Positions 42,860-55,047 of a stretch of DNA of 64,000 nucleotides are shown here, in pieces. Made by a program: the position numbers and the translations under genes. A model generated the notes under the pieces. The model saw only the letters and a program-made list of their open reading frames with translations. It ran no database searches and was not told the origin of the DNA. Positions within the stretch are counted from its first letter, which is position 1. The number at the start of each line of letters is the position of its first letter. This DNA comes from Prorocentrum cordatum (taxonomy: Eukaryota > Sar > Dinophyceae > Prorocentrales > Prorocentraceae), in NCBI GenBank assembly GCA_963575745.1, contig CAUYUJ010000947.1, forward strand, positions 307,349-371,348. The letters run 5' to 3'.

Positions 42860-43400
42860 AACTCACGCAGTACCTCCCGTAGATTTCCAATCTTAAGAAA
42901 TACTCCAAAGATACCCCCGCTGATTTCACGCGCCTAAGAAATACGCCCAAAATTTTCCTAACTTACCCACCAGTACTTCAAAGATACTCCTGCGCCATCT
43001 TCGAAATTTAAAAATACTCCAAAGACACTCCAATGCCATCTGCGAAATTTCAAAATACTCCAAAGATGCGCAAGTGCGATCTGCGACATGTCAGAATAAT
43101 TCAAGGATATACCAGTGCCATTTGTGAATTTTTATATGCTCCAAAGATACTCGCCAGTGCCAAAGATGCGCCAATGCAGTTCGCGATTTTTTGAGAATGC
43201 TCATAGGATGTGCCCCTGCCATTTGCGAAATCCCCAAATACTCCAGATGTGGCCACGCGGCGACCTCTGCGATTTCAACATACCGCAGGAGACGCTTACC
43301 GACCGTTTGCGAGACATCACAACACCCCAGGACGCAGCGAATTACCATCTTAGACAGACAGTTCCAAGTCTTCCAGAAGATGCACCCGCATGATTTCAGG
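42860..43400. repeat. About 41-bp AT-richer tandem repeat
   Basis: 'aatactccaaagatactcc' with 'gccatctgcgaaatttc' recurs near 42902, 42974, 43016, 43057, 43097 and 43138, then decays. Confidence 0.8.
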
Positions 43401-45400
43401 AAAGCACTATCTTGAGGTGGGCCCCGTGGCCTTTCCTCGAGAACGCGACAACCTCGCGGCCATGTCCCCCCCTGCCCCCCTTCGCCCGAAATCGCGCCGC
43501 AGCGGCATATGATGCAATGGGCTCGCTAGCGTTTCAATGCTCTCGTTAGCTCGCTAGCGGTTCAGTACCGTTACGTTGCCGAGCGCATGTCGTTCCGCTC
43601 CACAGAAGCGTCGAGGCCTCATTCTGCGTGCCCGATCCCGCTGGGGGACTGGCTCTCAACGCGCGCGCGCATCAAACATGTGATGCGTCCTGCGTGTGTT
43701 ACGCAGCTTCCAAAACAGAGAAAGGTCAATATTTTTGTATCCATTTTTGGATCCAATTTTCCCGCGCACCGGCCTGCGATTCTATTGCCAAACATTTCCA
43801 CATTGGGATGGGAGGGGAGAAGGATGTGGGGGAGGGGGGGCTGGTCGATCGCTCGATCGGAAGATTGATCGATCGACCGATCGATAGAAAGGACGAGTTT
43901 GTGGCGTTTCGCCAGCCCCCGCAGACCCTTCTTTTTATTTTGCGGCGCTTCTCGTTTGCCATCAGCACGCGTTGCGATCAGCGGTTGCCTCTGGATTTTC
44001 TACACGTTTGGATTGGTTGGTTTCTGGTGGCTCCCCTCGCGCGCCCTCAGGGCGCATGCTGCGTCTGTCGCTTGTCCTCGAGGTGCGCCCCGTGGGAACG
44101 AACCGCGTGGAGCTGGCTTCGTGGCTTGTCCGATTTTGTTAAGTATTCCCCAAAGATTTGTTTAACGTGATTGTGTAATGTACGAAAACGTATGTTTTGA
44201 CTATGGTAAGCATGTCTTTCAAACAAAGCGCATGTAAGAGGACATGCCCGACATAACCCTGGCGGTGGAGTCACCTTTGCCACAGAACTCTGATCAGATC
44301 GCAGGCCCAACATGCATCATGTGCCAAGCCATGCGGTAGCTGGCCACCTGCGCCGCTGAACGCAGCCCTTCGCTGATCGCTCCCAATCCCTTTTACTCCT
44401 CCATCATCGCGACACCACCGCGACTCCATGGCGACACTGTGTCCCTCCGCCATCCACCACGGTGGCCGCGAGAGACCTCACAGCTTGACAACACACGCGC
44501 GGCCTCGCGCGCACGACATCAATGCGAACCACTAAAACATGTACGGTTTCAACCCCCAACCTCCGTCTATGCGCTAGCAGACTTTTTACATTCCGCGATG
44601 GGACAAACATTGGACATCGCAACTCCGTTTGCTGCACACATGCAGCACGCTCACAAGTATACACAAATGCAGCACGCTCACACGTATAAGCATTGTTGCC
44701 TAGGCCCCGCGGAGTCGAACTCCTCTCGGACAACAGCCCCGCAACCATGTGTGCGCTGGTGGGGTGAAAGACCGTGGTTCGCATTGGGATCTTGCCTCAC
44801 ACATCAGACCTGCCAGCGTCAAGAAGCCATCGGACATCCCAAGGAGAGGAATGAAGCGATGTTGAGCAACACACAGTGCTGCAGAACAACGCAGAACACC
44901 AAGCACATCAACAAGGACCGTTGATCCATGCTGGAAATCACGACAACATCGCACCTCCAACACACTTCATCATGCATGGTGGCAACACGACGTGACGATT
45001 TCGATCTGCAACAACCAGGGAAGCGGGCACAACGGGATGACTGTAGTGTATGGCGCTGTAGGGTGAGGACTAGGACAGGGATATGGGGGCGAATCACCGA
45101 TTCTACTCGATCACAAAACTTCGCACTCCATTGCTCCAGGTGGGTCGGGATCAGGCTTGCCATCCAGGGGGGGGGGGGGGGTTCTGGCCTCAGGAGCCTC
45201 TCAGATGGTTGCGGCCAGCGTGCTCAAAACCAGGGACTGGCGCGATGGCCCCGAACAGCGAAATCCAAACCGATATTTAATCCCAAAGGGTCTCCATCCA
45301 ACACGCCTCAGACAATATTCACCAAGGTTGGGAGGCCCTCATGCGCTAGACACCGCTGCGACCATGATCCCTACCCTCCCAATCTACCCTCCCAATCTCT
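43401..45400. other. Interval without recognisable gene
   Basis: Contains a GATC-rich palindromic stretch (43845-43890) and a poly-G run of about 14 (45168-45181). Open frames are short and unrecognised. I see nothing else. Confidence 0.4.
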
Positions 45401-45482
45401 TCCTCTCTCTCTCTCTCTCTTTCCTCCCCCTTTCGCCCAGGGAGGTGAGACCATAATGGTTTAGACACACACACACACACAC
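45400..45482. repeat. (CT)n and (CA)n dinucleotide tracts
   Basis: CT repeats at 45404-45420 and CA repeats at 45464-45481. Confidence 0.9.
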
Positions 45483-46460
45483 GCGCCCACACGCGGAGGG
45501 ACGGCCTCAGACTCACGAGGAGGCCAACTGCGTGACGAATGTGGCGGCAAGCGTGTGAACGATAACGCGTAAGATGAGCTTCGATTTACGCGCGAGTGAA
45601 GCAAGCATGGGAGCAAGCAGGAGGGACCCATGTGGCGAGCGGAAGCGTACACGTGAATCAACATTGTTTGAAACAGGATAGCCCGCGCGCCCGCCGAATC
45701 CCAACATGTGGCCAAGAACTGCTCCAGAGAGTCGAGGAAGAATGCCGTCGTCTTCCCGAACACCTGTCGGCGTAGCACTAATTGCGGTAATAAGCGAGCG
45801 GCCACACACCAACATAACAAATTCAGAGCACCGGCGCCCCTAGTCCCCCTCACCCGCGCAACACTCGATCTGCACTGCTTCTCTTGTGATAGTCCCGACA
45901 ACGCGCGACAGCGCAACGGGTCAGCAACAGAGGGTTCCATCATCAAACAATCCTACGGAATGCCAGCAATATCATTGACAACACCGCCTAATCAAACACG
46001 CAGTAGCATCAATGACACCATTCGAACCAACAAACATTATACCAGTGCTCAAACAACGCACGACAACCATATTTGAACGCACACTGCATCAACAGCAAAT
46101 CTGCCAACGCCGATGATATGGCAGATCGGTCGAGTTCCTCCTAGTCCATCTTCTCGTCATTCTGTTTGCCCAAAACATTCCACGCTCCAAGCTCGGTTGT
46201 CCTCATTCTCCTCTATCGCTGGCCCCCCAATTCCACCGGACAGATTTTTCAGCCCAAGCCGTTTCTCGACGTCCCCGGGCACTAGGAAGGGCAACCAGAA
46301 GCCGAACAGTTCTCCCCCTCTACCTTCCCACCTCGCTCCTTGCTCCTCCCTGCTCGCTCCTTGTTCCTCGCTCCTCCTCCCTCCTCTATCCTCCCTCCTC
46401 CTACTCCTCGCCTGAATGTTTCTCCCCCCCCCTCCTCGCCACCCCCTCCTTGCCTCCTCG
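45483..46460. other. Interval without recognisable gene
   Basis: Ends in a CTCC-rich pyrimidine tract (46310-46455). Nothing recognised. Confidence 0.4.
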
Positions 46461-46463
46461 CCC

Positions 46464-46550
46464 TGAGCGCCACGCCTCCACGAACAACGCCTGGTCGCCG
46501 CGGGTGTCGAAGAAGTCCGTGAGGAACAGGAACTCCGAGGTCGCGGTGTC
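46464..46550 (-). CDS. Probable exon of an unrecognised gene (block 1)
   Basis: 29 codons with strongly GC-rich third positions read TATSEFLFLTDFFDTRGDQA and continue LFVEAWRS. On the minus strand it is preceded by CTGAGCAG, a plausible 3' splice site, and followed by GGGCGAGG. The preceding block (46909-47092) could join to it. No family recognised; the partial-gene reading rests on codon usage alone. Confidence 0.4.
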
Positions 46551-46908
46551 CTGCTCAGGAGGATCGGATCGGACGCGAGGAGGGGTTCGTCTTGCCATCG
46601 CTCGGACGTCCATTCCCCATGCATATTTCGGCCTCGTGCACTCATCATATTTTCGGGATGAGCTCACGTACTTAGCTGCGCGCCGATCCCTTGGGACAAA
46701 TTCCTGGCTGTGGGGCCAAAGCCAGCTGCATGCAGCAGATTTCGTACCCCACCTTTCCACATCTCCTCCGTTCGTCCGACCCGAGAGGAGGCCAAAGTAT
46801 GGGGGGGGCGCATGCTGGCCAGGATCTCGAGGGGAGTCCAGCCGTGGAGACGAGGAGCCCACCCCCGAGACCCCAAAGGGCAAAGCATGACAAAAAGCCT
46901 CGCGAACC

Positions 46909-47092
46909 TCGAGGATGACCTCCGAGCCCCCCTCCATGCCGCCCGCAAAGTCCATCAGGAGCATCTGGTGGCTGCGGAAGAGCTGCTCGTGGTAGTACTT
47001 CGCCTTGTCCTGCTGGAAGCGCGGGGCGGAGAGAGGCGCCTTCCCGCCCTGACTCGTCGCTAGCTCGTGGCCAAAGGGCTGAGGGTGCCGTG
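46909..47092 (-). CDS. Probable exon of an unrecognised gene (block 2)
   Basis: The minus strand reads FGHELATSQGGKAPLSAP, then RFQQDKAKYYHEQLFRSHQM and LLMDFAGGMEGG, with codons such as GAG, AAG, CTC and ATC typical of GC-biased genes. It ends at CTCGAG followed by GTTCGC, a plausible 5' splice site. About 360 bp separate it from block 1. The product is unknown, with amphipathic-helix-like content. The antisense plus frame is poorer in codon use. Confidence 0.45.
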
Positions 47093-47299
47093 CATCATCG
47101 CCTGTGAACAGTCCAAGACGGAACACGTTCTGTTACCTTCGTGCCCATGGGGGGCCTCGTCGGCTCTCGCGGGCCGTCGAGGGAAAAACGCATGGTGAGC
47201 GGGCCCGGGCGTGAGTGAAACGGCCTGCGGCTGGACGAGTACGACTGGGTCTGGCCAGGTCTTCCCTGGCGGACCCCCCTGGGGATGCCCAAGCGCCAT

Positions 47300-47570
47300 G
47301 CCTGAGGCCGAACCGCGGTGATCATGGGGCCCTCGAGGGAGAGGAATCGAAGAAACTGAAACCGGCGTTTCGTCTGAGACATCCCCACAACATGGACGCT
47401 AGCGTGCCAGTGTAAAATGCTGAGGCGGCTCCCCCTTGGAATTTCCAAGTGCCACGTCTACTCTGCCATGATCATGGGGGTCTCAGAAGAACATATAACT
47501 GGCGAACCAAAACTAACTCCCCCTTGGGATGTCTAAGTGCCGTGCCTGCTACATCGTGGTGATCAAGGGG
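47300..47570 (-). repeat. Two inverse copies of the ~147-bp CTCGAGCGA-core family
   Basis: 'gtttcgtctgagacatcccc' (about 47368-47387) and 'cggctcccccttgga', 'gccatgatcatgggg' are the complement of phrases in 12635-13690. They lie between the coding-like blocks, so may be intronic. Confidence 0.7.
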
Positions 47571-47577
47571 CACTAAA

Positions 47578-47616
47578 GAGAGAAAGAAAAAGAGAGAGAG
47601 AGAGAGAGAGAGACAG
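47578..47616. repeat. (GA)n microsatellite
   Basis: AGAGAAAGAAAAAG followed by about 11 GA units. Confidence 0.95.
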
Positions 47617-47984
47617 GACTCGGGGGCGCGACGTAGGCGGTCTGGGTCCGTGACGGACATGGGGGCAGGGAGGGGGAACAGGAAAGCAAGCGGTGCGTAG
47701 CGGGGGGGGGTCGGCAGGGAGGGAGGGCGAGCAGACAGGCGTGGAAGGGGATCGTGAGTTAAGGGATGACATGGGGCTGGACTGGAGAAAGCGGGGTGGA
47801 GAGGTGGGAGGGACGCCTGAGAAGAAGAAACATAATAATGGCGATGATGCTCGTGACGAGAAGGATGAACGGATGAAGGCAGACACACATTGTTTTGCAA
47901 TTGATTTGCGTGGCATCTGGTGCCCGTCCCTCCTCGGTCTCGCGCGGGCTCGCTCGCGCCGCCCGTGCGAGGCGCGACGCTCCC

Positions 47985-48281
47985 CCGCAAACTCTCCCGC
48001 CCGAGCCCGCTTCCGAAGCCATGAGCCAAACGACGGCCGCCCCAGTCCCACAGCCTTTTGGACATCAGGGCTTCGGGAGCCCACGCTGAGCCCGAAATCC
48101 CATCCAAAAATTGGACAATGCGCGCATCCAACAAGTCGGAAAGCACTCCCTAACGCGCAGTGGAAGGAGAGATCTGGTAGCTCTTTGAAGAGCTCCCTGA
48201 CCACTCCGCGAAAAAAATAAGATCGTTCACCTCCATTTGCGTCATGAGCAACCTCTCCAGCGGGAACATCTGGCGCCGAAC
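47985..48281 (-). pseudogene. Coding-like block of an unrecognised gene, one in-frame stop (block 3)
   Basis: The minus strand reads RQMFPLERLLMTQMEVNDL and, after a TAG at 48150-48152, GVLSDLLDARIVQFLDG and WAPEALMSKRLWDWGGRR in the same frame. Codon use is moderately coding-like. A T7 run lies at 48209-48215. The product is unknown. The stop may be real, or an intron edge. Confidence 0.35.
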
Positions 48282-48499
48282 CTGCGAATCGCAACCACTC
48301 TAACATTCCGACCGACCGAGCGGGCCCAGCATACGGCCTTGCGTAGCGGCTCGAGTCCAAATGGCTGCAGAGGACGAGGAAGGGGAGGGAGGAGGAAGAT
48401 GCGGAGCACAAAAGGACGATGTGGCGATGAGTACGTTGTTGCAGTGCACCCCTGCCCGCCAAACTCCAGAGTGCAAGAAGATGCAGGGGCTGACGGGCA

Positions 48500-48768
48500 G
48501 GGAGAGGCACCTCACGCAACCAGCTGGTGGTGGTCTTGGAGGGCGCAAGGCCTTTGCACACGCGCTGCAAGACGTCAGACTGGTGCTCAATGGTTGCGTG
48601 CGGGCCCAACGTGGCGGCAGGGCAGGGCTCCCGCAAGGCATCTGGGCGAGCTGTTGTGCCACGATCCGCATCCACCGCAACAGAACATACATGAACCCTT
48701 CTGCCACAGGACGTGGGAAGAGCGGGCTGCTGTGCCAGGAGCCTGGGCCGAGGCCCACGAGCCGCCAC
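48500..48768 (-). CDS. Probable exon of an unrecognised gene (block 4)
   Basis: The best minus frame reads DALREPCPAATLGPHATI, then EHQSDVLQRVCKGLAPSKTT and TSWLRE, with GC-rich third positions, followed by GTGCCT, a possible 5' splice site. Two other minus frames and one plus frame are also open. No family recognised. It lies upstream of blocks 3 to 1 on the same strand and may belong to the same gene. Confidence 0.35.
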
Positions 48769-49920
48769 AGGGAGTCATCCCGAGGCGGCAGCTGGCGCCT
48801 GGGCCTGACCCCTTTCTTGATCTGGACATCCTCCGCCTCAACCGCCGAAACTCTCGGTCCCCCACCTCATGTGGCGATGAGGAGTAAGATCAGGAACGGG
48901 GAGGAGGAGCAATAGTAGAAGGAGGAAAAGGGAGAGGAGCGGGATGAGGGTGGTGCGCTGCCCACCCGTTCTTGCAGTCGTCTCGGCGTGCCCCACCAAG
49001 TGCGGTCCTTATGCGTGTGGGCGATGATGGGATCCTATGCCCAAGGCTGCGCCAGAAGGGGCGCAGTGAGGCGGCACGAACAGGATGGCAAGAAAGAAAC
49101 GCGGGAGGATGAGCCAAGAGCAAGGGCGCGCACGCCGCAACTGGCCCACGCCCCGGTGCCACGATGCGTTGGGAGAAACCATGTCATGCAGACACATGGT
49201 AGCACCTCATGCGGGTGAGTATTATCCGATAGCAACAAGCGCAGGCACATACCCAATATGGCACAGATGCAGCTCATTCCAGCAACACCACTAAAACTGA
49301 GACCAACGCACAACCACACAACAACGACACCAGTCACACACATGTTCGAAACTCTGGCGAACCTGCCAACATAGAAAGAACACACTTCGTGGAGTGCAAC
49401 AACCAACGTCGATCCCACCAACCCCGTATTCCAAACGCGATGGCCAACACCGAGCCAACAACATTCCTGGAACCAATGCGTAGGGACCAGCGTCGAACCA
49501 CCCCGATTGCAGGAGCAATTGTTTAGCGCCGAGCCAATGACATTACCGAAGCAACGGCGCATTCTCCAGAACACTTTCGATGCTAAGAACCACCCAGCTG
49601 AGCCACTACGAATTGAAACCAGTTCAATGACACATGGCGCATCGTACATCATTAACAGAAGCTAGCCATGAACACAATACTAGGCAATATCAATCATTCT
49701 CGGATAAGGGGACCACCCTGCTCCAAATTGGGGGCCCGCGGAGGACGACAGTTGCACGACGCATCAAGGTTGACGGTCCCGAACAAATTGACTGCTCGCG
49801 AGACACCCGCTGCTGGAACCAGGGCGGTGCAATCTAACATATGCTTGAAGCTACTTTGGGCAATCGCTGGGCAAGTGATCTTGGAAATCGTACACGAAAT
49901 CGCTTTGGGGCACATTCGCC
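48769..49920. other. Interval without recognisable gene
   Basis: A 205-codon minus frame (49035-49652) is Cys/Val-rich and lacks coding-like codon use; I do not call it. Nothing else recognised. Confidence 0.4.
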
Positions 49921-49934
49921 TCCCCATGCCGCTA

Positions 49935-50092
49935 CTACCGCTGCGACTGCCACGGCGGCCACTACGACTACTACTGCGGCAACTACTACTACGACTACTA
50001 CTACTACTACTGCTGCTACTACTACTACTACTGCTACTACTACTACTACTACTACTACTGCTACTACTACTACTACTACTGCTACTACTACG

Positions 50093-50130
<38 letters not shown>

Positions 50131-50246
50131 GACTACTACTACGAGGATACGACTACGGACTACGACTATGACTACGATGCTGCTACTACTGCTACTACTA
50201 CTACTACTACTACAACTACTACCCCACACGCATACTAAAACTACTT

Positions 50247-50313
<67 letters not shown>

Positions 50314-50330
50314 GACGACTTCTTCTTCTT

Positions 50331-50361
<31 letters not shown>

Positions 50362-50363
50362 GG

Positions 50364-50403
<40 letters not shown>

Positions 50404-50488
50404 GACTACTACTACTACGACTACTACCTACCCGCCGACCGACCGACCAACCTACCTGTCTACCTACCTACTGGTACTACTACCTTTG

Positions 50489-50537
<49 letters not shown>

Positions 50538-51013
50538 TACTACTGCTATTGTTACAACTACTACTACTACTACTACTACAGCTGCTGCTGCTGCTTGCTG
50601 CTGCTGCGACGACGATTATAGACTTACTACTACTTACTACGGACTGTCTACTACTATACTACTACTTTACTAAATACTACTACTACTCATACTACTACTT
50701 ACTACTACTAATTAATAATTACTACGACTACTAATGCTACTTACTGCTTAATCCTACTACTCACTACTACGGACTACGACTACGACTACGGACTCTACTA
50801 AGACGACTACGATACGACTACGGACTACGACTACGACTCCGACTACGGGACTACGACTACGACTACGACTACGGACTACGATACGACTACGACTACGACT
50901 ACGACTAAACTACGACTAAGACATACTCTTACTACTACATTACTACTACTACTACATACTGCTCCTGCTGCTGCTATACTACGACTACTGGCCAACACAC
51001 CCCCTAACAATGA

Positions 51014-51051
<38 letters not shown>

Positions 51052-51115
51052 TACCACTACTACCACTGCTACTACCATTGCTACTACTACTACTACTACT
51101 ACTACTGCTACTACG
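49935..51115. repeat. CTA/CTACTA trinucleotide microsatellite, ~1.2 kb
   Basis: (ACT)n with GCT, GAC and GGACTAC variants; the core is purest at 50240-50310 and 50330-50420, and drifts to 'ggactacgactacgact' at 50760-50900. Poly-Thr, poly-Leu and poly-Val frames are artefacts. Confidence 0.97.
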
Positions 51116-51339
51116 ATTCGTAGTTCTATTACTCGTACGATCACTAAAATTACGCTACCGAGGAACCCCACATACTTAACCTAAATCTTGTGTGTTTGCT
51201 TAAGTTTATAATATATAAGCAATTCTGCGTTCTCAGCCCTCGTCGCGAATGTTCCCCTATGTGTCATCCAACGCCATATTGCTTGAACCTCCTCCCTCTT
51301 CCTAGCCTTCTATCCTGCGTCGAGGACAGATTCGAGCCA
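51116..51339. other. AT-richer unique spacer
   Basis: Separates the CTA tract from the next satellite. Nothing recognised. Confidence 0.5.
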
Positions 51340-52759
51340 GCCAGCGGCCGCGGTGAGGGACCACCCACTGCGCACCCTCGATGGTGTCGAGAAAGTGCCA
51401 CGCCTGCTATGCCCTGGACGACCGTCGTGCATAGCGGCCGCGGTGAGGGCCCCCCCCTGCGCAGCCTCTATGGTGTCGAGAAAATGCCGCGCCTGCTATG
51501 CCCTGGCCGACCGGCGTGCATAGCAGCCGCGGTGAGGGACCACCCCCTGCGCACCCCCTATGACGTCGAGAAAGTGCCACGCCTGCTATGCCCTGGACGA
51601 CCGTCGTGCATAGCGGCCGCGCTGAGGGACGACTACCCTCTGCGTGCTACACTCCTGTGGTGCCGAAAAAAGTGCCACTCCTTACACGATCTGCGAGCGT
51701 GTCACGATAGAGGCCGCGCTGAGGGACCACCCTCTACGCACCCCCTGTGGTGTCGAGACAGTGCCACTCATGCCACGATCTGCGAGCGTGTCACGGATAC
51801 AGGCCGCGCTGAGGGACCACCACCCTCTGCGCACCCCCTGTGGTGTCGAGAAAATGCCACTCCTGCCACGATCTGCGAGCGTGTCACGGATAGAGGCCGC
51901 GCTGAGGGACCACCCTCTGCGCACCCCCTGTGGCGTCGAGACAGTGCCACTCCTGCCACGATCTGCGAGCGTGTCACGGATAGAGGCCGCGCTGAGGGAC
52001 CACCCTCTGCGCACCCCCTGTGGCGTCGAGAAAGTGCCACTCCTGCCACGATCTGCGAGCGTGTCACAGATAGAGGCCGCGCTGAGGGACCACCCTCTGC
52101 GCACCCCCATGTGATGTCGAGAATGTGCCGCGCCTGCCACGCCCTGCGAGCGTGTCACGGATAGAGGCCCCGCTGAGGGACCACCTTTTGCGCCCCCCCA
52201 GTGGTGTCGAGAAAGTGCCACTCCTGCCACGATCTGCGAGCGTGTCACGGATAGAGGCCGCGCTGAGGGACCACCCTCTGCGCACCCCCTGTGGCGTCGA
52301 GAAAGTGCCACTCCTGCCACGATCTGCGAGCGTGTCACGGATAGAGGCCGCGCTGAGGGACCACCTCTGCGCACCCGCGTCGAGAAAGTGCCACTCCTGC
52401 CACGATCTGCGAGCGTGTCACGGATAGAGGCCGCGCTGAGGGACCACCTTCTGCGCACCCCCTGTGGTGTCGAGAAAGTGCCACTCCTGCCACGATCTGC
52501 GAGCGTGTCACGGATAGAGGCCGCGCTGAGGGACCACCCTCTGCGCACCCCCTGTGGCGTCGAGAAAGTGCCACTCCTCCACGATCTGCGAGCGTGTCAC
52601 GGATAGAGGCCGCGCTGAGGGACCACCCTCTCGCACCCCCTGTGGTGTCGAGAAAGTGCCACTCCTGCCACGATCTGCGAGCGTGTCACGGATAGAGGCC
52701 GCGCTGAGAGACCACCCTCTGCGCACCCCCACCCCCTGTGGCGTCGAAGGAATACCCTG

Positions 52760-52862
52760 TGTGCTATGGTGTGCTGTGCTGTGCTGTGCTGTGCTGTGCT
52801 GCTGTGCGGTGAGCTGTTCTGTGCCGTGCCGTGCTGTGCGGTGTTGTGCTGTGCTGTGGGAG
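52760..52862. repeat. TGTGC pentamer microsatellite inside satellite C
   Basis: 'gtgctgtgctgtgctgtgct' and variants, followed by a purine-rich bridge before the satellite resumes. Confidence 0.9.
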
Positions 52863-54207
52863 AAGGAGAAGGGGAGGGGGGAGGTGTGAGACGCGGGTGC
52901 GGCGCGGCAAGGAAGAAGTGCCACGCCTGCTATTCCCTGGACGACCGTCGTGCATAGCGGCCGCGCTGAGGGACCACCCTCTGCGCACCTCCTGTGGTGC
53001 CGAGAAAGTGCCACTCCTGACACGATCTGCGAGCGTGTCACGGATAGAGGCCGCGCTGAGGGACCACCCTCTGCGCACTCCCTGTGGTGTCGAGAAAGTG
53101 CCACTCCTGCCAAGATCTGCGAGCGTGTCACGGATAGAGGCCGCGCTGAGGGACCACCCTCTGCGCACCCCCTGTGGTGTCGAGAGAGTGCCACTCCTGC
53201 CACGATCTGCGAGCGTGTCACAGATAGAGGCCGCGCTGAGGGACCACCCTCTGCGCACCCCCTGTTGTGTCAAGAAAGTGCCACTCCTGCCACGATCTGC
53301 GAGCGTGTCACGGATAGAGGCCGCGCTGAGGGACCACCCTCTGCGCACCCCCTGTGGCGTCGAGAAGTGTAGAAAATGTGCCACGCCTGCCACGCCCTGC
53401 GAGCCGTGTCCCGGAAGTCGGCCGCGCTGAGAGGACCACCCCCTGCGCCCCCCCATGTGGTGTCGGAACGTGTAAAAAAAAATCTCCTGCCACGATCTGC
53501 GAGCGTGTCACGGATAGAGGCCGCGCTGAGAGACCACCCTCTGCGCACCCCCATGTGGTGTCGAGAAAGTGCCACTCCTGACACGCCCTGCGAGCGTGTC
53601 ACGGATAGAGGCCCCGCTGAGGGACCACCCTCTGCGCCCCCCCAGTGGTGTCGAGAAAGTGCCGCGCCTGCCACGCTCTGCGAGCGTGTCACGGATAGAG
53701 GCCGCACTGCGGGACCACCCTCTGCGCACCCCCCATGTGATGTCGAGACTGTGCCGCGCCTGCCACGCCCTGCGAGCGTGTCACGGATAGAGGCCCCGCT
53801 GGGGGACCACCCTCTGCGCCCCCCCCAGTGGTGTCGAGAAAGTGCCGCGCCTGCCACGCCCTGCGAGCGTGTCACGGATAGCGGCCGCGCTCAGGGGCCA
53901 CCCCCTGCGCACCCCCTGTGGTGTCGAGAAAGTGCCACGCCTGCTGTGCCTGGACGACTGTCGTGCATAGCGGCCGCGGTGAGAGACCACCCCCTGCGCA
54001 CCCCCATGTGGTGTCGAGGAAGTGCCACGCCTGCCACGCCCTGCGAGCGTGTCACGGATAGAGGCCCCGCTGAGGGACCATCCTTTGCGCCCCCCCCAGC
54101 GGTGTCGAGAAAATGCCGCGCCTGCCACGCCCTGCGAGCGTGTCACGGATAGAGGCGCCGCTGAGGGACCACCCTCTGCGCACCCCCTATGGTGTCGAGG
54201 AAGTGCC

Positions 54208-54353
54208 ACGCCTGCTCGCCTGCCGCATGGCTTGCCGTGTGTATGTGTATGATGCGTGTGCGGCCATATCGGGACATATCTCACGTGTTGCCCAGTTTGT
54301 CGTGCAGACGTCTTGGGTGTATGATGCAGTGAACATGCGTCTTGTATGTGCGA
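54208..54353 (+). repeat. 145-bp duplication, copy 1
   Basis: 'gcctgccgcatggcttgccg' through 'catgcgtcttgtatgtgcga' matches 54473-54619 with only a few differences. Both follow a satellite C unit. Confidence 0.85.
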
Positions 54354-54472
54354 TGCGCCCCCCCAGCGGTGTCGAGAAATTGCCGCGCCTGCCACGCCCT
54401 GCGAGCGTGTCACGGATAGAGGCCCCGCTGAGGGACCACCCTCTGCGCCCCCCCTATGGTGTCGAGGAAATG

Positions 54473-54619
54473 CCACGCCTGCTCGCCTGCCGCATGGCTT
54501 GCCGTGTGTATGTCTATGATGCGCGTGCGGCCATATCGGGACATATCTCACGTGTTGCCCAGTATGTCGTGCAGACGTCTTGGGTGTATGATGCAGTGAA
54601 CATGCGTCTTGTATGTGCG
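54473..54619 (+). repeat. 145-bp duplication, copy 2
   Basis: See 54208-54353. It is followed by a TGTG-rich stretch and 'gagacgcgggtgcggc', a phrase also found at 52889. Confidence 0.85.
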
Positions 54620-54739
54620 AATGTGTGCATGCGTGCGGCTGTGTGCGAGTGTGTGGGTGAGGAGGCGGGAGGTGTGTGAGACGCGGGTGCGGCAGGGAAG
54701 ACAACCCGAACCCCACGACGAAGCATGTGGGGAAATTCA

Positions 54740-54851
54740 AATACTACTCATACTACCAGATCCACTACTACTTCGGCTACTACCACTACCACTACCACTA
54801 CCACTACCACTACCACTACCACTACCACTAACACTAACACTACCACTACCA

Positions 54852-54921
<70 letters not shown>

Positions 54922-54985
54922 CACTACTGACTACTACTACTACTACATCACTACTGCTACTGCTACTGCTACTAACTACTGCGCT
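54740..54985. repeat. CACTAC/CTA microsatellite
   Basis: (CACTAC)n then (CTA)n, ending about 60 bp before the coding island. Confidence 0.95.
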
Positions 54986-55047
54986 AACTGCGGCTACGAC
55001 CACGACTACGAACTACGACGACGACTGCTACGGTGCTCGCGGGGGCG

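Larger units (their letters stand above)
51340..54475. repeat. 90-bp satellite family C, about 30 copies with interruptions
   Basis: The unit contains GGCCGCGCTGAGGGACCACC, 'ctctgcgcaccccctgtgg', 'tgtcgagaaagtgccactcc' and 'cacgatctgcgagcgtgtca'; for example GCTGAGGGAC at 51901, 51991 and 52081. Subtypes occur (a 'tatgccctggacgaccgtcg' type at both ends, a 'cacgatctgcg' type in the middle). It is unrelated in sequence to arrays A and B, but has the same period. Interruptions lie at 52750-52920 and 54215-54360. Frames are open on both strands because 90 is divisible by three. Confidence 0.95.

Noticed and set aside
44700-44770. tRNA-like GGAGTTCGACTCC on the minus strand
   Set aside because: B-box-like, but no 7-bp acceptor stem, no anticodon arm and no A box at the right distance.
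49035-49652. 205-codon minus-strand frame
   Set aside because: Cys/Val/Ser-rich with no motif and no coding-like codon bias.
49834-50734. Poly-Thr and poly-Val frames
   Set aside because: Produced by the CTA microsatellite.
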